DNA of 64,000 nucleotides from Dysgonomonas sp. UBA7710 (GTDB lineage Bacteria; Bacteroidota; Bacteroidia; Bacteroidales; Dysgonomonadaceae). The notes beneath the pieces are model-generated. The model searched no databases, was not told where the DNA came from, and saw nothing but the letters and a program-made list of their open reading frames with translations. Numbering within the stretch: the stretch's first letter is position 1; each line of letters starts with the position of its first letter. The stretch is taken from assembly GCF_002482385.1 (NCBI RefSeq), contig NZ_DLFW01000047.1, positions 144,405-208,404 of the forward strand. The letters run 5' to 3'. The translations under genes and the position numbers were made by a program. Of this stretch, positions 9,577-20,600 are shown in pieces.

Positions 9577-12507
9577 ATGAATCTGAAAAATTACAAACAA
9601 CATTTTCGGGCTTTCCTATTCTTATTGCTGATGATAGGAATCAGTCAGGTATCTTATGCTCAGGGTAAGAGCATAAGCGGTACGGTAAAGGATGTAAACA
9701 ACGAGCCCCTTACCGGGGTTAGCGTAGTAATAAAGGGAACCACTACCGGAACTGCGACAGACGAGAATGGAAATTATTCCCTTATAGCCGGGTCTAATTC
9801 TACACTCGTATTTTCTTTTATTGGTTTTATTCCGCAAGAAGTTGAAATTGGAGACAAAACTTCGATCAATATCACTCTTGAGGAAGACAATCAGATGCTG
9901 AAAGAAATCGTAATCATCGGTTATGGTAGTATGGAAAAAAATAAAATTACCAGCGCCATAACCAACATTAAGCCCGAGGATTTCAATAAAGGGAATATTA
10001 ATAATCCGGCCCAGCTTCTGCAAGGTAAGGTTGCCGGCCTGAGCATTGTTTCTCCTCAGGGAAATCCGAACGGGACATACAATATCCGTCTGCGTGGATT
10101 ATCCACTATTGGAGCCAATACCCAGCCTCTGGTCATTATAGATGGAGTCATAGGTGCCGAACTTAGCAGTGTAGATCCGAATGATATTGCCAGTATGGAT
10201 ATATTGAAAGATGGAGGAGCGGCAGCTATCTATGGGACACGTGGTTCCAGTGGGGTTATCATTATCACGACCAAGACAGGATCAAAAGATCAGGCAAGTG
10301 TAAGCTATAATGGCTATGTAGCCATGGAAAACATGGACAGGTCGTTGCCTATAATGAGCCGCAGTGAATATCTCGAATATGGCGGAACCGATTATGGCGG
10401 CGATACCGACTGGATGGATGAAATCACGCGTACAGCCCTTTCGCATGTGCACAATGTATCATTATCGGGTGGAACACAGAAATTCTCATACATGGCATCC
10501 CTTAACTACCGCGATGTAGAGGGTATTGTTCACAACACAGGTTACGACCAGTTGAGCGGACGTTTGAATCTTTCTCAGAAAATATTGAATGACAGACTTA
10601 CACTTAGTCTGAATCTTGCGCTTGCATCCAAAAAGGCAAAGATGGGATTCGATGATGTATTCAGGTCGGCTATCATTATGCCGCCTACGGCACCTGTGTA
10701 TGGCACAGGTGAAGAATATGACCAATACGGGGGATATTTCCAGAATCGTGCACATGAATTGTACAACCCGATGGCTATTATCAATCAGAATATAAACGAC
10801 CAGAAAACCACTCGCGTGACATACAATGCACAAGCCGATCTGAAAATTATAGACGGACTATCAGCTACAATGCGTTTTGCACAGAATAATGAAGATATTA
10901 CGAACGGACAATATATTAGCAAATATAGTCTTTACGGTAGCGGTATAGACCGTCAGGGATTAGCCTCGCGCAGTACTTACAATAATAAAAGCGACTTATT
11001 CGAATTTACAGGAAACTATCTGAAATCGTTCGATAAACTGAACCTGAACGCTTTATCCGGATATTCATATCAAAAATTCACATCCGAGCATTTTTATTTA
11101 CAGGTAGGTAACTTCCTTACCGATGGATTTTCTTACAATAACCTTGCAGCAGCAAGAGACCTTGCCGATGGAAAAGCAAAAGCTGAAAGCTTTAAAGAAT
11201 CGAGCAAACTGATTGCATTCTTCGGCCGTGTAAATCTGAGTTATGACGATACTTATTTCCTGATGGCATCACTCAGAAGGGAAGGTTCTTCCCGCTTCGG
11301 GGAAGGTAATAAATGGGGTAATTTTACAGGAATCAGTGCAGGATTGGATGTATCCAGAATTATAAATATTCCTTATCTAAACCAGTTGAAACTGAGAGGT
11401 AGTTATGGTGTTACAGGAGCATTGCCTGCACAGAGTTATCTGTCGAAACAGATTTATGGTCCCGGCTCTTCTCTGGATTACTACCTGTACAACGATAAAT
11501 TTACGCCGGTATATTCTCCGCAAAGTAATCCGAATCCTGACCTGAAATGGGAAACAAAAACAGAAGTAGACTTCGGTATCGACTTCAGTATGTTCAATTC
11601 GCGATTGACCGGAACTCTTGATTATTATAACCGGAAAACATCAGATGCGCTGATTACATTGAATGTACCCGTTCCTCCGAATCTGTATCCTACATCGGTA
11701 CTGAATGCAGGTAAACTGAGAAACAGAGGATTTGAAGTGGGATTGAATTTTGAAGCTATAAAGACAAAAGATTTTTCGTGGACTACCCGTCTGACCTATT
11801 CTACAAACAGTTCGAAGATTATTTCCTTATCGATGGGTGACATACAATACGGAGTAAGGGAAGTAGGAGGACTACCGGCTCCGCTGACAGGAAATGTGGT
11901 CAGAGTGCAGGAGGGAAAACCTCTCGGCCAAATGATAGGATGGATATATGAGGGAGTAGATGCAGATGGAAATTACATCCTCAAAGACCTGGATGATAAC
12001 GGCGTAATTAATGAAAAGGACGTAGATGTTATCGGGCGGGGTATGCCTAAGGGCGAATTCGGTTTCGGAAACACATTCACCTATCATAATTTCGACTTCA
12101 GTTTCTTCTTCAGAGGCGTATATGGTCACGATCTGGTTAACTTGCACCGTACAATGTTCGAGCAGGTATCCCGTATCAGTACATATAACCTGATAAAAAC
12201 AAAACATTTTCAACCGGAATACAAAGGACCTGTTGCTTATAACAGTCACTATGTAGAAAATGCATCTTTCGTCAAATTAGATAATATCACATTGGGCTAT
12301 AACTTTAAGTTGCCCAAAAATTCGGTAATCGAAGCAGCAAGAGTATATGCCACAGGGCAAAATCTGTTCTATATCACAGGGTATTCGGGCGTTGACCCTG
12401 AACCCCGATATTCGTATGACAATAATGTACTGGCTCCGGGCATCGAACCTCTGAACAGCTGGGTGACTACCCGTACATTCACTTTAGGCGTTAATCTTAC
12501 TTTCTAA
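9577..12507 (+). CDS. SusC/RagA-family TonB-dependent outer-membrane transporter
   Basis: 976 residues, the usual SusC length. Signal peptide to about residue 28 (VSYAQ), carboxypeptidase-like regulatory domain at about 30-112, then the plug with its KEIVIIGYG entry and PLVIIDGVIG and AAIYGTRGSSGVI signatures. The remainder is a 22-strand barrel ending in an aromatic final strand (TRTFTLGVNLTF). SusC proteins pump oligosaccharides or peptides across the outer membrane using TonB energy, capped by a SusD lipoprotein. The SusD partner follows after 11 nt. The only enzyme nearby is the GH27-like protein, so the cargo is probably an alpha-linked glycan (inference). Confidence 0.93.
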   Translation: MNLKNYKQHFRAFLFLLLMIGISQVSYAQGKSISGTVKDVNNEPLTGVSVVIKGTTTGTATDENGNYSLIAGSNSTLVFSFIGFIPQEVEIGDKTSINITLEEDNQMLKEIVIIGYGSMEKNKITSAITNIKPEDFNKGNINNPAQLLQGKVAGLSIVSPQGNPNGTYNIRLRGLSTIGANTQPLVIIDGVIGAELSSVDPNDIASMDILKDGGAAAIYGTRGSSGVIIITTKTGSKDQASVSYNGYVAMENMDRSLPIMSRSEYLEYGGTDYGGDTDWMDEITRTALSHVHNVSLSGGTQKFSYMASLNYRDVEGIVHNTGYDQLSGRLNLSQKILNDRLTLSLNLALASKKAKMGFDDVFRSAIIMPPTAPVYGTGEEYDQYGGYFQNRAHELYNPMAIINQNINDQKTTRVTYNAQADLKIIDGLSATMRFAQNNEDITNGQYISKYSLYGSGIDRQGLASRSTYNNKSDLFEFTGNYLKSFDKLNLNALSGYSYQKFTSEHFYLQVGNFLTDGFSYNNLAAARDLADGKAKAESFKESSKLIAFFGRVNLSYDDTYFLMASLRREGSSRFGEGNKWGNFTGISAGLDVSRIINIPYLNQLKLRGSYGVTGALPAQSYLSKQIYGPGSSLDYYLYNDKFTPVYSPQSNPNPDLKWETKTEVDFGIDFSMFNSRLTGTLDYYNRKTSDALITLNVPVPPNLYPTSVLNAGKLRNRGFEVGLNFEAIKTKDFSWTTRLTYSTNSSKIISLSMGDIQYGVREVGGLPAPLTGNVVRVQEGKPLGQMIGWIYEGVDADGNYILKDLDDNGVINEKDVDVIGRGMPKGEFGFGNTFTYHNFDFSFFFRGVYGHDLVNLHRTMFEQVSRISTYNLIKTKHFQPEYKGPVAYNSHYVENASFVKLDNITLGYNFKLPKNSVIEAARVYATGQNLFYITGYSGVDPEPRYSYDNNVLAPGIEPLNSWVTTRTFTLGVNLTF

Positions 12508-12518
12508 AACAGACAATT

Positions 12519-14075
12519 ATGAAAAAAGCATATATATTAAAAACAATCGGCTTATACATGAGAAAATCGGTTGTGGCAGCCGCACTGATTTGCCTTTCTC
12601 TCAGCTACTCGTGTACAAACCTGGATGAAACTTTATACAGCCAGTTGGACAATGATAACTTCCTGCAAACCGAAGAAGAAATATCTTCTGCTCTGGGAGC
12701 AGCGTACAGCGGATTAAGGACTTTTCAGAAAAACGATCATATGTGGACAATATATTGTACGACCGATGAAGTAGCCGTGCCGGGAAGAACCGGTGGCGAC
12801 TGGGCGGGTGACGGACAAGACCAGCAAATGACAGATCACAAATGGATTGCTAATAACCGTTTCTATCGCGGGACATGGGAAGCCTTCTTCGCTCAGGTAA
12901 ATACGTGTAATCGTCTTATCTACCAGTTGGAACAAATAGACCCTGCTAAATACGCATCTTACATCTCGGAAGTGAAAACGATAAGGGCTCTCTGGTATCT
13001 GTGGCTTATAGATATGTGGGGCAATGTACCTATTGTTGACAGGTTTGATGTACCGAGCGGCTATCTGCCTTCTACGAACACACGTAAGGAAGTGTACGAT
13101 TTTATAGAGAAAGAAATAAATGACAATATCGCAAATCTGACAAAGGACAAGTCAAGCCTTACCTATGCACGTGCCGATTACTGGACGGCAAAGGCAATAC
13201 TGGCAAAGTTATACCTTAATGCAGAGGTATATACCGGAACACCACAATGGCAAAAATCGTTGGATGCCTGTAATGAGATTATCACTTCGGGTAAGTTTTC
13301 ATTAACCAATACATACAGAGAAAATTTCATATCTAAGAATGAAGGTTCATCCGAAGCTATTTTTGCCATACCATTTGATGATATATACACCGAATGGGGT
13401 TGGATTCTGCCACTTGTTTCGTTGCATTACTCCAGTCAGCAGACATTCAATATGACAAATGGCCCCTGGAACGGATTATCGGTACAAACAGAATTTTTCT
13501 ATATGTATGAAGACAATGATATCCGCAAGAGTGACAACTTCCTGTGGGGACCACAATACAGTTCTACGGGAGAGCCTATAACCGATAGCGGATACGAAAA
13601 AGACCTCGATCCCGATGGACCTCAGGTAAACTTTACACCTGAATTTGTATCCCTGTATAATACTATCCGTCAATCGGGTGTACGTATCAAGAAATGGGAG
13701 ATAGAAATGGGTAGTAACGGATTCCTCAACAGCGATTTCTTCCCTTTCCGTTATTCGGATATTGTGCTGATGAAAGCTGAAATACTGTGGCGGATAAATC
13801 CTGCCAGTACTGAAGCTTTGACGTTGGTCAATCAGTTCAGAACCCGCGCAGGAGTGACTCCGTTCGATGCACTGACAGAAAAAGACTTACTCGAAGAACG
13901 TGGACGGGAACTGTTTATGGAAAGCTGGCGTCGTTCCGATATGATCCGTTTCGGTAAGTTTAATGACCCTACCATCTTTAAACCGTATAAAAGTGAAGAG
14001 TTCAGACGTTTATATCCAGTTCCGAAAGATCAGTTGGATGCAAATCCCAATCTGAAGCAAAATCCGGGGTATTAG
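12519..14075 (+). CDS. SusD/RagB-family surface lipoprotein
   Basis: 518 residues. The signal peptide ends in a lipobox (LSYSC, Cys32), so the mature protein is a surface lipoprotein. Helical TPR-type region at about 75-300, and a SusD C-terminal half with the family motifs DIVLMKAEILWR, LLEERGRELFMESWRRSDMI and the closing NPNLKQNPGY. It caps the preceding SusC and binds its substrate. An in-frame ATG at 12558 would give a shorter but still valid signal peptide; the first ATG is kept because it follows the SusC stop closely. Confidence 0.93.
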   Translation: MKKAYILKTIGLYMRKSVVAAALICLSLSYSCTNLDETLYSQLDNDNFLQTEEEISSALGAAYSGLRTFQKNDHMWTIYCTTDEVAVPGRTGGDWAGDGQDQQMTDHKWIANNRFYRGTWEAFFAQVNTCNRLIYQLEQIDPAKYASYISEVKTIRALWYLWLIDMWGNVPIVDRFDVPSGYLPSTNTRKEVYDFIEKEINDNIANLTKDKSSLTYARADYWTAKAILAKLYLNAEVYTGTPQWQKSLDACNEIITSGKFSLTNTYRENFISKNEGSSEAIFAIPFDDIYTEWGWILPLVSLHYSSQQTFNMTNGPWNGLSVQTEFFYMYEDNDIRKSDNFLWGPQYSSTGEPITDSGYEKDLDPDGPQVNFTPEFVSLYNTIRQSGVRIKKWEIEMGSNGFLNSDFFPFRYSDIVLMKAEILWRINPASTEALTLVNQFRTRAGVTPFDALTEKDLLEERGRELFMESWRRSDMIRFGKFNDPTIFKPYKSEEFRRLYPVPKDQLDANPNLKQNPGY

Positions 14076-14112
14076 TATGTGGTAAATTACTTAAAGTTTT
14101 AGGTTTAAAGGG

Positions 14113-14164
14113 AATAACACGGCCTTTTATTGATTTATTCTCCGGATAAGGCTGTGTTATTTTC
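14113..14164 (+). terminator. Terminator or attenuator between SusD and the GH27-like gene
   Basis: A 14-bp stem (AATAACACGGCCTT with AAGGCTGTGTTATT, one G-U pair) closes a 21-nt loop and is followed by TTTC. The short T tract suggests partial termination, which would lower enzyme expression relative to SusC/SusD. Confidence 0.6.
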
Positions 14165-14190
14165 AATACGAAATATAAAAATAGATTGTT

Positions 14191-15912
14191 ATGAATATTC
14201 AGCATAAAATAGTCATGTGTATCCTGTTAATCATTGTATTGTCATCCAATATCTTATTATCTGTCGCGCGTGACAGCCCTTTTACCCGAAAAGGTACAGG
14301 CCCAAAATATTGGATTGCTTACGAACATTGTTGGGTAACCAATGCAGCTATACCCGAAGCCAGATGGAAAGCCAATATAGATTGGATGAACCAGCACTTC
14401 AAATCGTTCGGCTACGATATGATCTGCAATGATGGATGGATAGAAGCTGCTCAGACTATCGATGAGTACGGATATATTGTAAAATATAACGATGACTGGG
14501 AGCACAGTTTCAAATACTGGGCAGATTATCTTGCCCAGCGCGACATGAAACTAGGTGTTTACTACAATCCTATGTGGATGACAAAGGCAGCCTACGACCA
14601 CAATGTGACTGTGAAAGGAACGAATTATAAAGCACAGGACATTGTAGGCCCTATCTCTTTCAACGAGCCTTTGTATTGGGTAGATGCCGACAAGGCGGGA
14701 GCAAAAGAATGGATACAGGGATATGTAAACTATTTTATCGAAATAGGAGCTACATACCTTCGTATAGACTTTCTTGAGAATTATGAGAAAAATTACGGAA
14801 CAGCCAAATACATACAGGTACTGGAATGGATTAAAGAGGCTGCCGGAGACAAAATATTTCTTAGTCTGGTAATGCCTAACTGTTTCGATCACGGACGTAA
14901 TGAAATCACCTATGGCGATATGATCCGTATCGACGACGATTGTTTCGACGGAGGATGGGAGTTTATCAGCAACCGCCGGCGCGGACAACAAAAAGCTATA
15001 TGGCCGCAATATGGTAATGCTTTTGATGGTTTCATCGGATTTGCCGATATCGGAGGGCGCGGGCAACTGATTCTCGACGGCGATTTTATCCGGCTGAATA
15101 CAATGGCAAACGACAAAGAGAGAATGTTCCTGTTTTCGCTTATGGTAATGGGTGGTTCGGCACTGGCTATCGCCGACCAGTACGATACTATCGGCGAAAG
15201 TACGTGGGTATATCAGAATACCGAACTGCTGGCACTTAACAATCAGGGATTTGTAGGTAAACCATTGAGTTACGATCACAAAGATATTGCAGCAAGCTCT
15301 ACATGGGCCGGACAGCTACCTAATGGTGACTGGGTTGTAGGCCTTTTCAACAGGGAAGAAACAAAACAGATAAGAAGCATTGATTTTTATCGAGACCTGG
15401 GTATTACAGGAATTGTGGAAAATGTAAGGGACTTATGGGCACATGCTGATCTGGGTGCGATGTCGGGCGGTTATTCCGTAGAATTGGCTCCACACGAATG
15501 CAGGATTATAAAGATAAAGAACAATTCTTTGAAATATGAAGCCGAGTTTACTTCAATGATGGGTGGTGCGAAAAAAAGTATTTCAGATTTCAAATATAGC
15601 GGTTCAGGTTATGTGGATGATTTCCAAAATACTGGTGCAAGCATATTATTGGCAGTAGAAGTTCCTGCTAAAGGAGAATACACATTACAAATAAGATATG
15701 CCAACTCTGAAAAAGAATCCGGTACGGGAAGTGTTTACATCAATGACAATAAGATTTCTAAACAAATGGGATTTCCTGTTTTGGACAAAAATGAATGGGG
15801 TACTGTCAGCACGAGAGTATCGTTGGTACAAGGGATTAATTTTATTTCCATACAGAAAGATAAGGGAGATAACGGACTCTTCTGTCTTGATTATTTACAG
15901 ATTGACAAATAA
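14191..15912 (+). CDS. GH27-like glycoside hydrolase with C-terminal CBM35/CBM6-type domain
   Basis: 573 residues with an N-terminal signal peptide. The catalytic barrel (about 35-370) resembles clan GH-D: DGWIEAAQTIDEYG early, TYLRIDFLENY with Asp193 as candidate nucleophile, and MIRIDDDCFDGGW with an Asp among 248-250 as candidate acid/base. A short beta domain follows. Residues about 450-573 look like a CBM35/CBM6 sandwich (SGSGYVDDF, YTLQIRYANS, FCLDYLQI). GH27 includes alpha-galactosidase, beta-L-arabinopyranosidase and isomalto-dextranase; the divergent acid/base region makes a classical alpha-galactosidase uncertain. It follows the SusC-SusD pair past a hairpin and is the only enzyme of this locus. 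Confidence 0.75.
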   Translation: MNIQHKIVMCILLIIVLSSNILLSVARDSPFTRKGTGPKYWIAYEHCWVTNAAIPEARWKANIDWMNQHFKSFGYDMICNDGWIEAAQTIDEYGYIVKYNDDWEHSFKYWADYLAQRDMKLGVYYNPMWMTKAAYDHNVTVKGTNYKAQDIVGPISFNEPLYWVDADKAGAKEWIQGYVNYFIEIGATYLRIDFLENYEKNYGTAKYIQVLEWIKEAAGDKIFLSLVMPNCFDHGRNEITYGDMIRIDDDCFDGGWEFISNRRRGQQKAIWPQYGNAFDGFIGFADIGGRGQLILDGDFIRLNTMANDKERMFLFSLMVMGGSALAIADQYDTIGESTWVYQNTELLALNNQGFVGKPLSYDHKDIAASSTWAGQLPNGDWVVGLFNREETKQIRSIDFYRDLGITGIVENVRDLWAHADLGAMSGGYSVELAPHECRIIKIKNNSLKYEAEFTSMMGGAKKSISDFKYSGSGYVDDFQNTGASILLAVEVPAKGEYTLQIRYANSEKESGTGSVYINDNKISKQMGFPVLDKNEWGTVSTRVSLVQGINFISIQKDKGDNGLFCLDYLQIDK

Positions 15913-15959
15913 TATTATAAGATCAACAGCATTAAATGTAATCATCTTATCTGCCTTAT

Positions 15960-16018
15960 AAAAAAAGCCTTGCATTGCAATTGAATAAAATAGGTATTCA
16001 GCTGCAATGCAAGGTTTT
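15960..16018. terminator. Bidirectional terminator between convergent units
   Basis: A 12-bp stem (CCTTGCATTGCA with TGCAATGCAAGG) with a 23-nt loop is flanked by an A run on the left and TTTT on the right, so it can end the GH27-like transcript and the leftward SusC-SusD transcript. Confidence 0.75.
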
Positions 16019-16046
16019 CAACTAAAGATACTAAAAGGAAACAGTC

Positions 16047-17657
16047 TTAATATCCTTTGTTTTGTGACCAATTGGTATTGGTGTTCAGAATATATTTTGG
16101 AACAGGGAAGATACGGCGATAAAGTTCTGTTTTAGCACTCGGATTGATGATATGTTTATAACCCCAGTCATCTTCAAACTTACCGAAACGAATCAGATCA
16201 TTACGACGCCAGTTCTCATCGGCAAATTCACGGGCACGTTCATCAAGAAGCTCATCCAGCGTCGGATTCTGGGTAACTTTCGGAGCATGAACATAATCAC
16301 GAATCTGGTTCATAAGGGACATAGGAGTGTCCCCGTTAGTAGCAGTAGCTCCACGTAAAATAGCTTCTGCTTTCATTAACAATATATCTGCAAAACGGAA
16401 GATAGGCACATCATTACTTTGATTACGGCTCTGAGAGGCTGTCGTTTTCAGGTCCATATAGAACTTGATGGAACGATAACCCTGCGAACGGCCACCATGA
16501 GCTGTATTGTCAACCGGCATAGTTTCATCCAAGGCGTTTAATTTAATAACTTTAGTTAATGTTACTTGCTGTCCGCTTACCATCCATGGGGTAGTAGTGG
16601 CTTTGTAAGTACTAGCAGAACGCACATATAATGGTCCGCCAATAATTTGCTCGTTACGATCATCGCCTGCCAGATTAAATTTGTCTACAAATTCGGAATT
16701 AATCGCAAAACAACCGCCTACACTACTCGGCAAATTTACTCCATAGAATTCAACGTTACCATTACGGTGCGTCCAAAAACGGGCGTATGTCATACCTTGC
16801 TGAGTTTCGCGATCGAAAGGCATAGCATAAATGAAGTCTTTGATATGTGCCCCGTTTTCCGAATTAAATTTAGACATATAGCTATCTGTCAGGTCAAATT
16901 TACCGGAAGCAATAATGTCGTCACAGAATTTCACCACATCATTTAGCTTATTATTCGCCATTGTCGGAGTATAGGTAGCCACATCACCGCAAGTATAAAC
17001 GGCCCAGTTCAGATAGAGTTTTGCCAACAGGGCATCGGCCATCCAGCGGGTAGGCTTTCCATATGTAGAGATGTCAACATTCGTAGACAACAGATCGATG
17101 ACAGCCAACAATTCCGATTCTATGAACTGAGCTATATCAGCACGGGGCGAGCGGTCTATCGCCTCGTCTTCCGCCAATATACGATTCAGCAAAGGTACAT
17201 CACCATAGCTATCCATCAATACCCAGAGGTAATAGGCACGGACAGCACGGATAGGCGCGGTTACAGCAGCTTCATCCCCTCCCATTTCTGCAATCAGTCC
17301 ATTACAGGTTGTAATGCCCTGTGTAAAATTTTCCCAATAACCAATTGTAGCATCATCCGGTGTCCAGTTATGCAAAGCCATATGATTATAACGACCATTG
17401 TCGTAATAATCAGAACCATTAAAAGAAAAAGACATAGTTTCGTCTGAAGACAAAGTCTGAGCGTGATTATAATCACGTCCCAACGGGCCGCGCATAGCAA
17501 AATAAGCATTGGCCGCTTTTGCTTCCGCAGCAATCTCCGAATCAGGAAACTCTGTATACTGTGATTTAATATCTACATCGAGATCCGTACAGCTTGCTGC
17601 TAAAACCAGCAGAGCAACTGTCATGAATGATTTTATATATTTAACTTTCATATTCAT
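16047..17657 (-). CDS. SusD/RagB-family surface lipoprotein
   Basis: 536 residues. Lipobox LAASC near residue 23 predicts a lipoprotein. The SusD fold is shown by VRAYYLWVLMDSYGDVPL in the first half, FADILLMKAEAILRG, LDELLDERAREFADENWRR and RFGKFEDDW in the second, and the closing NTNWSQNKGY. ATG at 17657 and a second in-frame ATG at 17651 are both possible. It lies 6 nt after the SusC stop, so the two are co-transcribed. Divergent from the HTCS gene, which probably controls the pair (inference from PUL layout). Confidence 0.93.
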   Translation of the reverse strand: MNMKVKYIKSFMTVALLVLAASCTDLDVDIKSQYTEFPDSEIAAEAKAANAYFAMRGPLGRDYNHAQTLSSDETMSFSFNGSDYYDNGRYNHMALHNWTPDDATIGYWENFTQGITTCNGLIAEMGGDEAAVTAPIRAVRAYYLWVLMDSYGDVPLLNRILAEDEAIDRSPRADIAQFIESELLAVIDLLSTNVDISTYGKPTRWMADALLAKLYLNWAVYTCGDVATYTPTMANNKLNDVVKFCDDIIASGKFDLTDSYMSKFNSENGAHIKDFIYAMPFDRETQQGMTYARFWTHRNGNVEFYGVNLPSSVGGCFAINSEFVDKFNLAGDDRNEQIIGGPLYVRSASTYKATTTPWMVSGQQVTLTKVIKLNALDETMPVDNTAHGGRSQGYRSIKFYMDLKTTASQSRNQSNDVPIFRFADILLMKAEAILRGATATNGDTPMSLMNQIRDYVHAPKVTQNPTLDELLDERAREFADENWRRNDLIRFGKFEDDWGYKHIINPSAKTELYRRIFPVPKYILNTNTNWSQNKGY

Positions 17658-17663
17658 AGTATT

Positions 17664-20600
17664 TTAGAAATTGACATTAACTCCGAACATAAAGGTACGC
17701 GTACGCGGGTAAGTCTGACGATTGTCGATACCCGGTTCTATACCACCCAAATTCACCTCCGGATCAAGACCTTTGTAACCTGTAATAGTAAATACATTGT
17801 TGCAGGTGGCATAAACGCGAAGTCCTTTGATGTAATCATTCATACGGCCAAAGTTATATCCCAAGGTAAGGGATGACAGACGTACATAGCTACCATTTTC
17901 CAAATAGCGATCAGATGGAGCATGAGAGTTGTTATCAGTTACCGGATTCTCATCTGCGATAGAAGCCAATACATTCTTACCTGCTGTCACGTTACCGATA
18001 TTGCTCAGGTAAGCGCGCGAAGCATTCAGTATTTTGTTACCGAATACACCCTGAAAGAATGCGGTCATTGTCCAGTTTTTGTAAGTGAACGTATTGCTCC
18101 ATCCTGCATTCAGTTTCGGTTGTGCCGAACCTGCTTTAGCACGGTCATCGTATAAAGGCTTGCTGGTAGTCACATACTCTCCGGTTTCATTATCGATATA
18201 GCGTCCATCCTCCTGTTTCGTTACTTTACCTTCAAAACCTCCCTGATCTTTGTAGATTTCAGTCAGGCTGCTTTCACTATATACATAAAAATTTGAAACT
18301 CCATCTTTAACTCCCGCCCATTTCCAAAGGTAGAACTGGCCGATAGGAGAGCCTTCCATCACACGTTGGTTGGTTGCAGTCGCAAAACCTCCGGCATCAA
18401 CATTCGCTTTGTCGAAATAGTCGACAGAATACATGCTATTGGATAATTTAACAACCTTATTTTTATTGTGGGAAAGATTCAATGACGTTTCCCAGCTAAA
18501 GTCATTTGTTTTCACGGGCATTGCATTGATCGTTAACTCAATACCTTTATTACTGATTTCACCTACATTGGTAGTCAGCCAGTTATATTGGTACTTGGTC
18601 GTGGAAACTGCATAATCGGCAATAAGATCTTTTGTACGCTTATCATAGTACTCTATAGTACCACCCAGACGATTATTGAAGAAACCAAAGTCTAAACCTA
18701 CATTGAACATGCCTGTACGCTCCCATTTCAAATCCGGATTAGCATTACGGGTAGCACCAAGTATATGAATCTGCTCTGATTCACCCGTCGAGGTCAAATG
18801 ATCGTACCAGCCTGTTGCACCGTAAATCTGGGTAGCAGTAAATACATCAAAACCTAATGAATTACCACTGACACCATAACCCATACGCAGTTTTAAATCG
18901 TCAAATATATTCAGGTTCTTGATGAATCCTTCTTCTGAAAGACGCCATGCCAAAGAAACGGAAGGAAAAGTTGCCCATCGGTTGTTATTACCGAACGCAG
19001 ATGAGCCGTCACGACGAACAGTTGCCTGGAATAAATATTTACTGGCATAAGAGTAATTGACACGGCCGTAGAATGAAATCATGCGCAGAGTAGAAAGTGC
19101 CCAGCCTCCAAGACCATTCTTGTCAATCTTATTTGCCATACCCATATTGTGGTAAGTCAAATCATCGTTATAATAATTATAAGTAGTCAATTGGAAACCA
19201 TCGTTATCATTTGATTCTTCCCAGGAGTAACCGCCCATTAAACCAAGTTTATGAACATCTTTGAATGTTTTGTCGTAGTTCAGGTATGTTTCAAAAACTT
19301 TCTTTTTATTGGTTACAGAAGAGCGTTCGGCCTTACCATCCATACCGTTAGCAATCAATGACTTGGTAGAGTTGTAATTACTATAGATATTTTGTTCATT
19401 CTGATAGGCCAGACTTAAATTATAAACCAAGCCGTCTATGAGTTTCAGCGAGGCCTTACCATTTCCCTGAATGCGTTTGCTTTCCGTGTCATAGATATTT
19501 TCATTAATCAAAGCTACCGGATTGTAGTTCTGAGAGATACCGCTATTTTCGTACCAACTGCCGTCATCATTTCGAACGGGTACCAACGGAGAGTAATAAT
19601 ACATGGCATCCAATACGCTCTTTCCCTGAGTATCCATCGGAACAGTATGATTGTTGGTTACACTTGTATTGATATTGAATGACAGAGTGAGACGGTCTTT
19701 CAAGCCTTTAGACTGGACAAATGCACGTCCAATCAGGCGATCCATATCTGTACCTCTGATAACACCCTGACGTTCCATATAATTGATACTGGTATTGTAG
19801 GTAGTCTGTTCGGTACCTCCACTGATAGAGACATTATGATTGTGGCTGAAACCCGTACGTTGTACTTCATCCTGCCATTTGGTATCAGCGCCTAAATCGT
19901 TGACCAGCTCGATACCTCCCGATTGCGCATAACTACGAAGTTGCTCAGCATTCATCACATCATAATTCTTCATCACATTATCAACTGCTACATAGGCGCT
20001 GTAACTGATGCTTGTATGTCCGGCCTTACCTTTCTTAGTAGTCACGATAATCACTCCGTTAGCCGCTTTCGATCCATAGATAGCAGTTGCTGTGGCATCA
20101 CGGAGAACATCTATACTTTCAATATCGTCCGGTGAGATCAGAGATAAAGACATCCCCGGAACACCATCAATTATATAGTAAGGTTCCATCGCTGCTCCGG
20201 TACGCAAGGTGGAAGCACCACGCAGTGTGATGGAAGGAGAAGCATTCGGGTTACTGCTTTGGGTAATCGTCAGTCCGGGGACTTTACCTTGTAACAATTG
20301 AGCAGGATCCGAATAAACGCCTACATTCAGTTTGTCAGCTCCTACCGTAGTAATAGAGCTTGTCACATCTTTACGCGTCATGACACCATAACCAACGACC
20401 ACGACTTCATCGAGAGTTTTGGTATCTTCTTCCAAAGTAATGTTGATTACATTCTGGCTAACTTTTACTTCTTGTTTGGTAAAGCCAATGAAAGAAAATA
20501 TGAGGGTTTGTCCTCTTTCCGCTTCAATTGTATATTTACCGTCTACATCAGTAATATAACCGATTGTTGTACCTGCCACTAATACATTGGCGCCTGCCAG

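Noticed and set aside
14551..15279. A 242-codon frame antisense to the GH27-like gene
   Set aside because: Lies wholly opposite a well-supported enzyme, with no family match or start signal; a shadow of the sense codon pattern.
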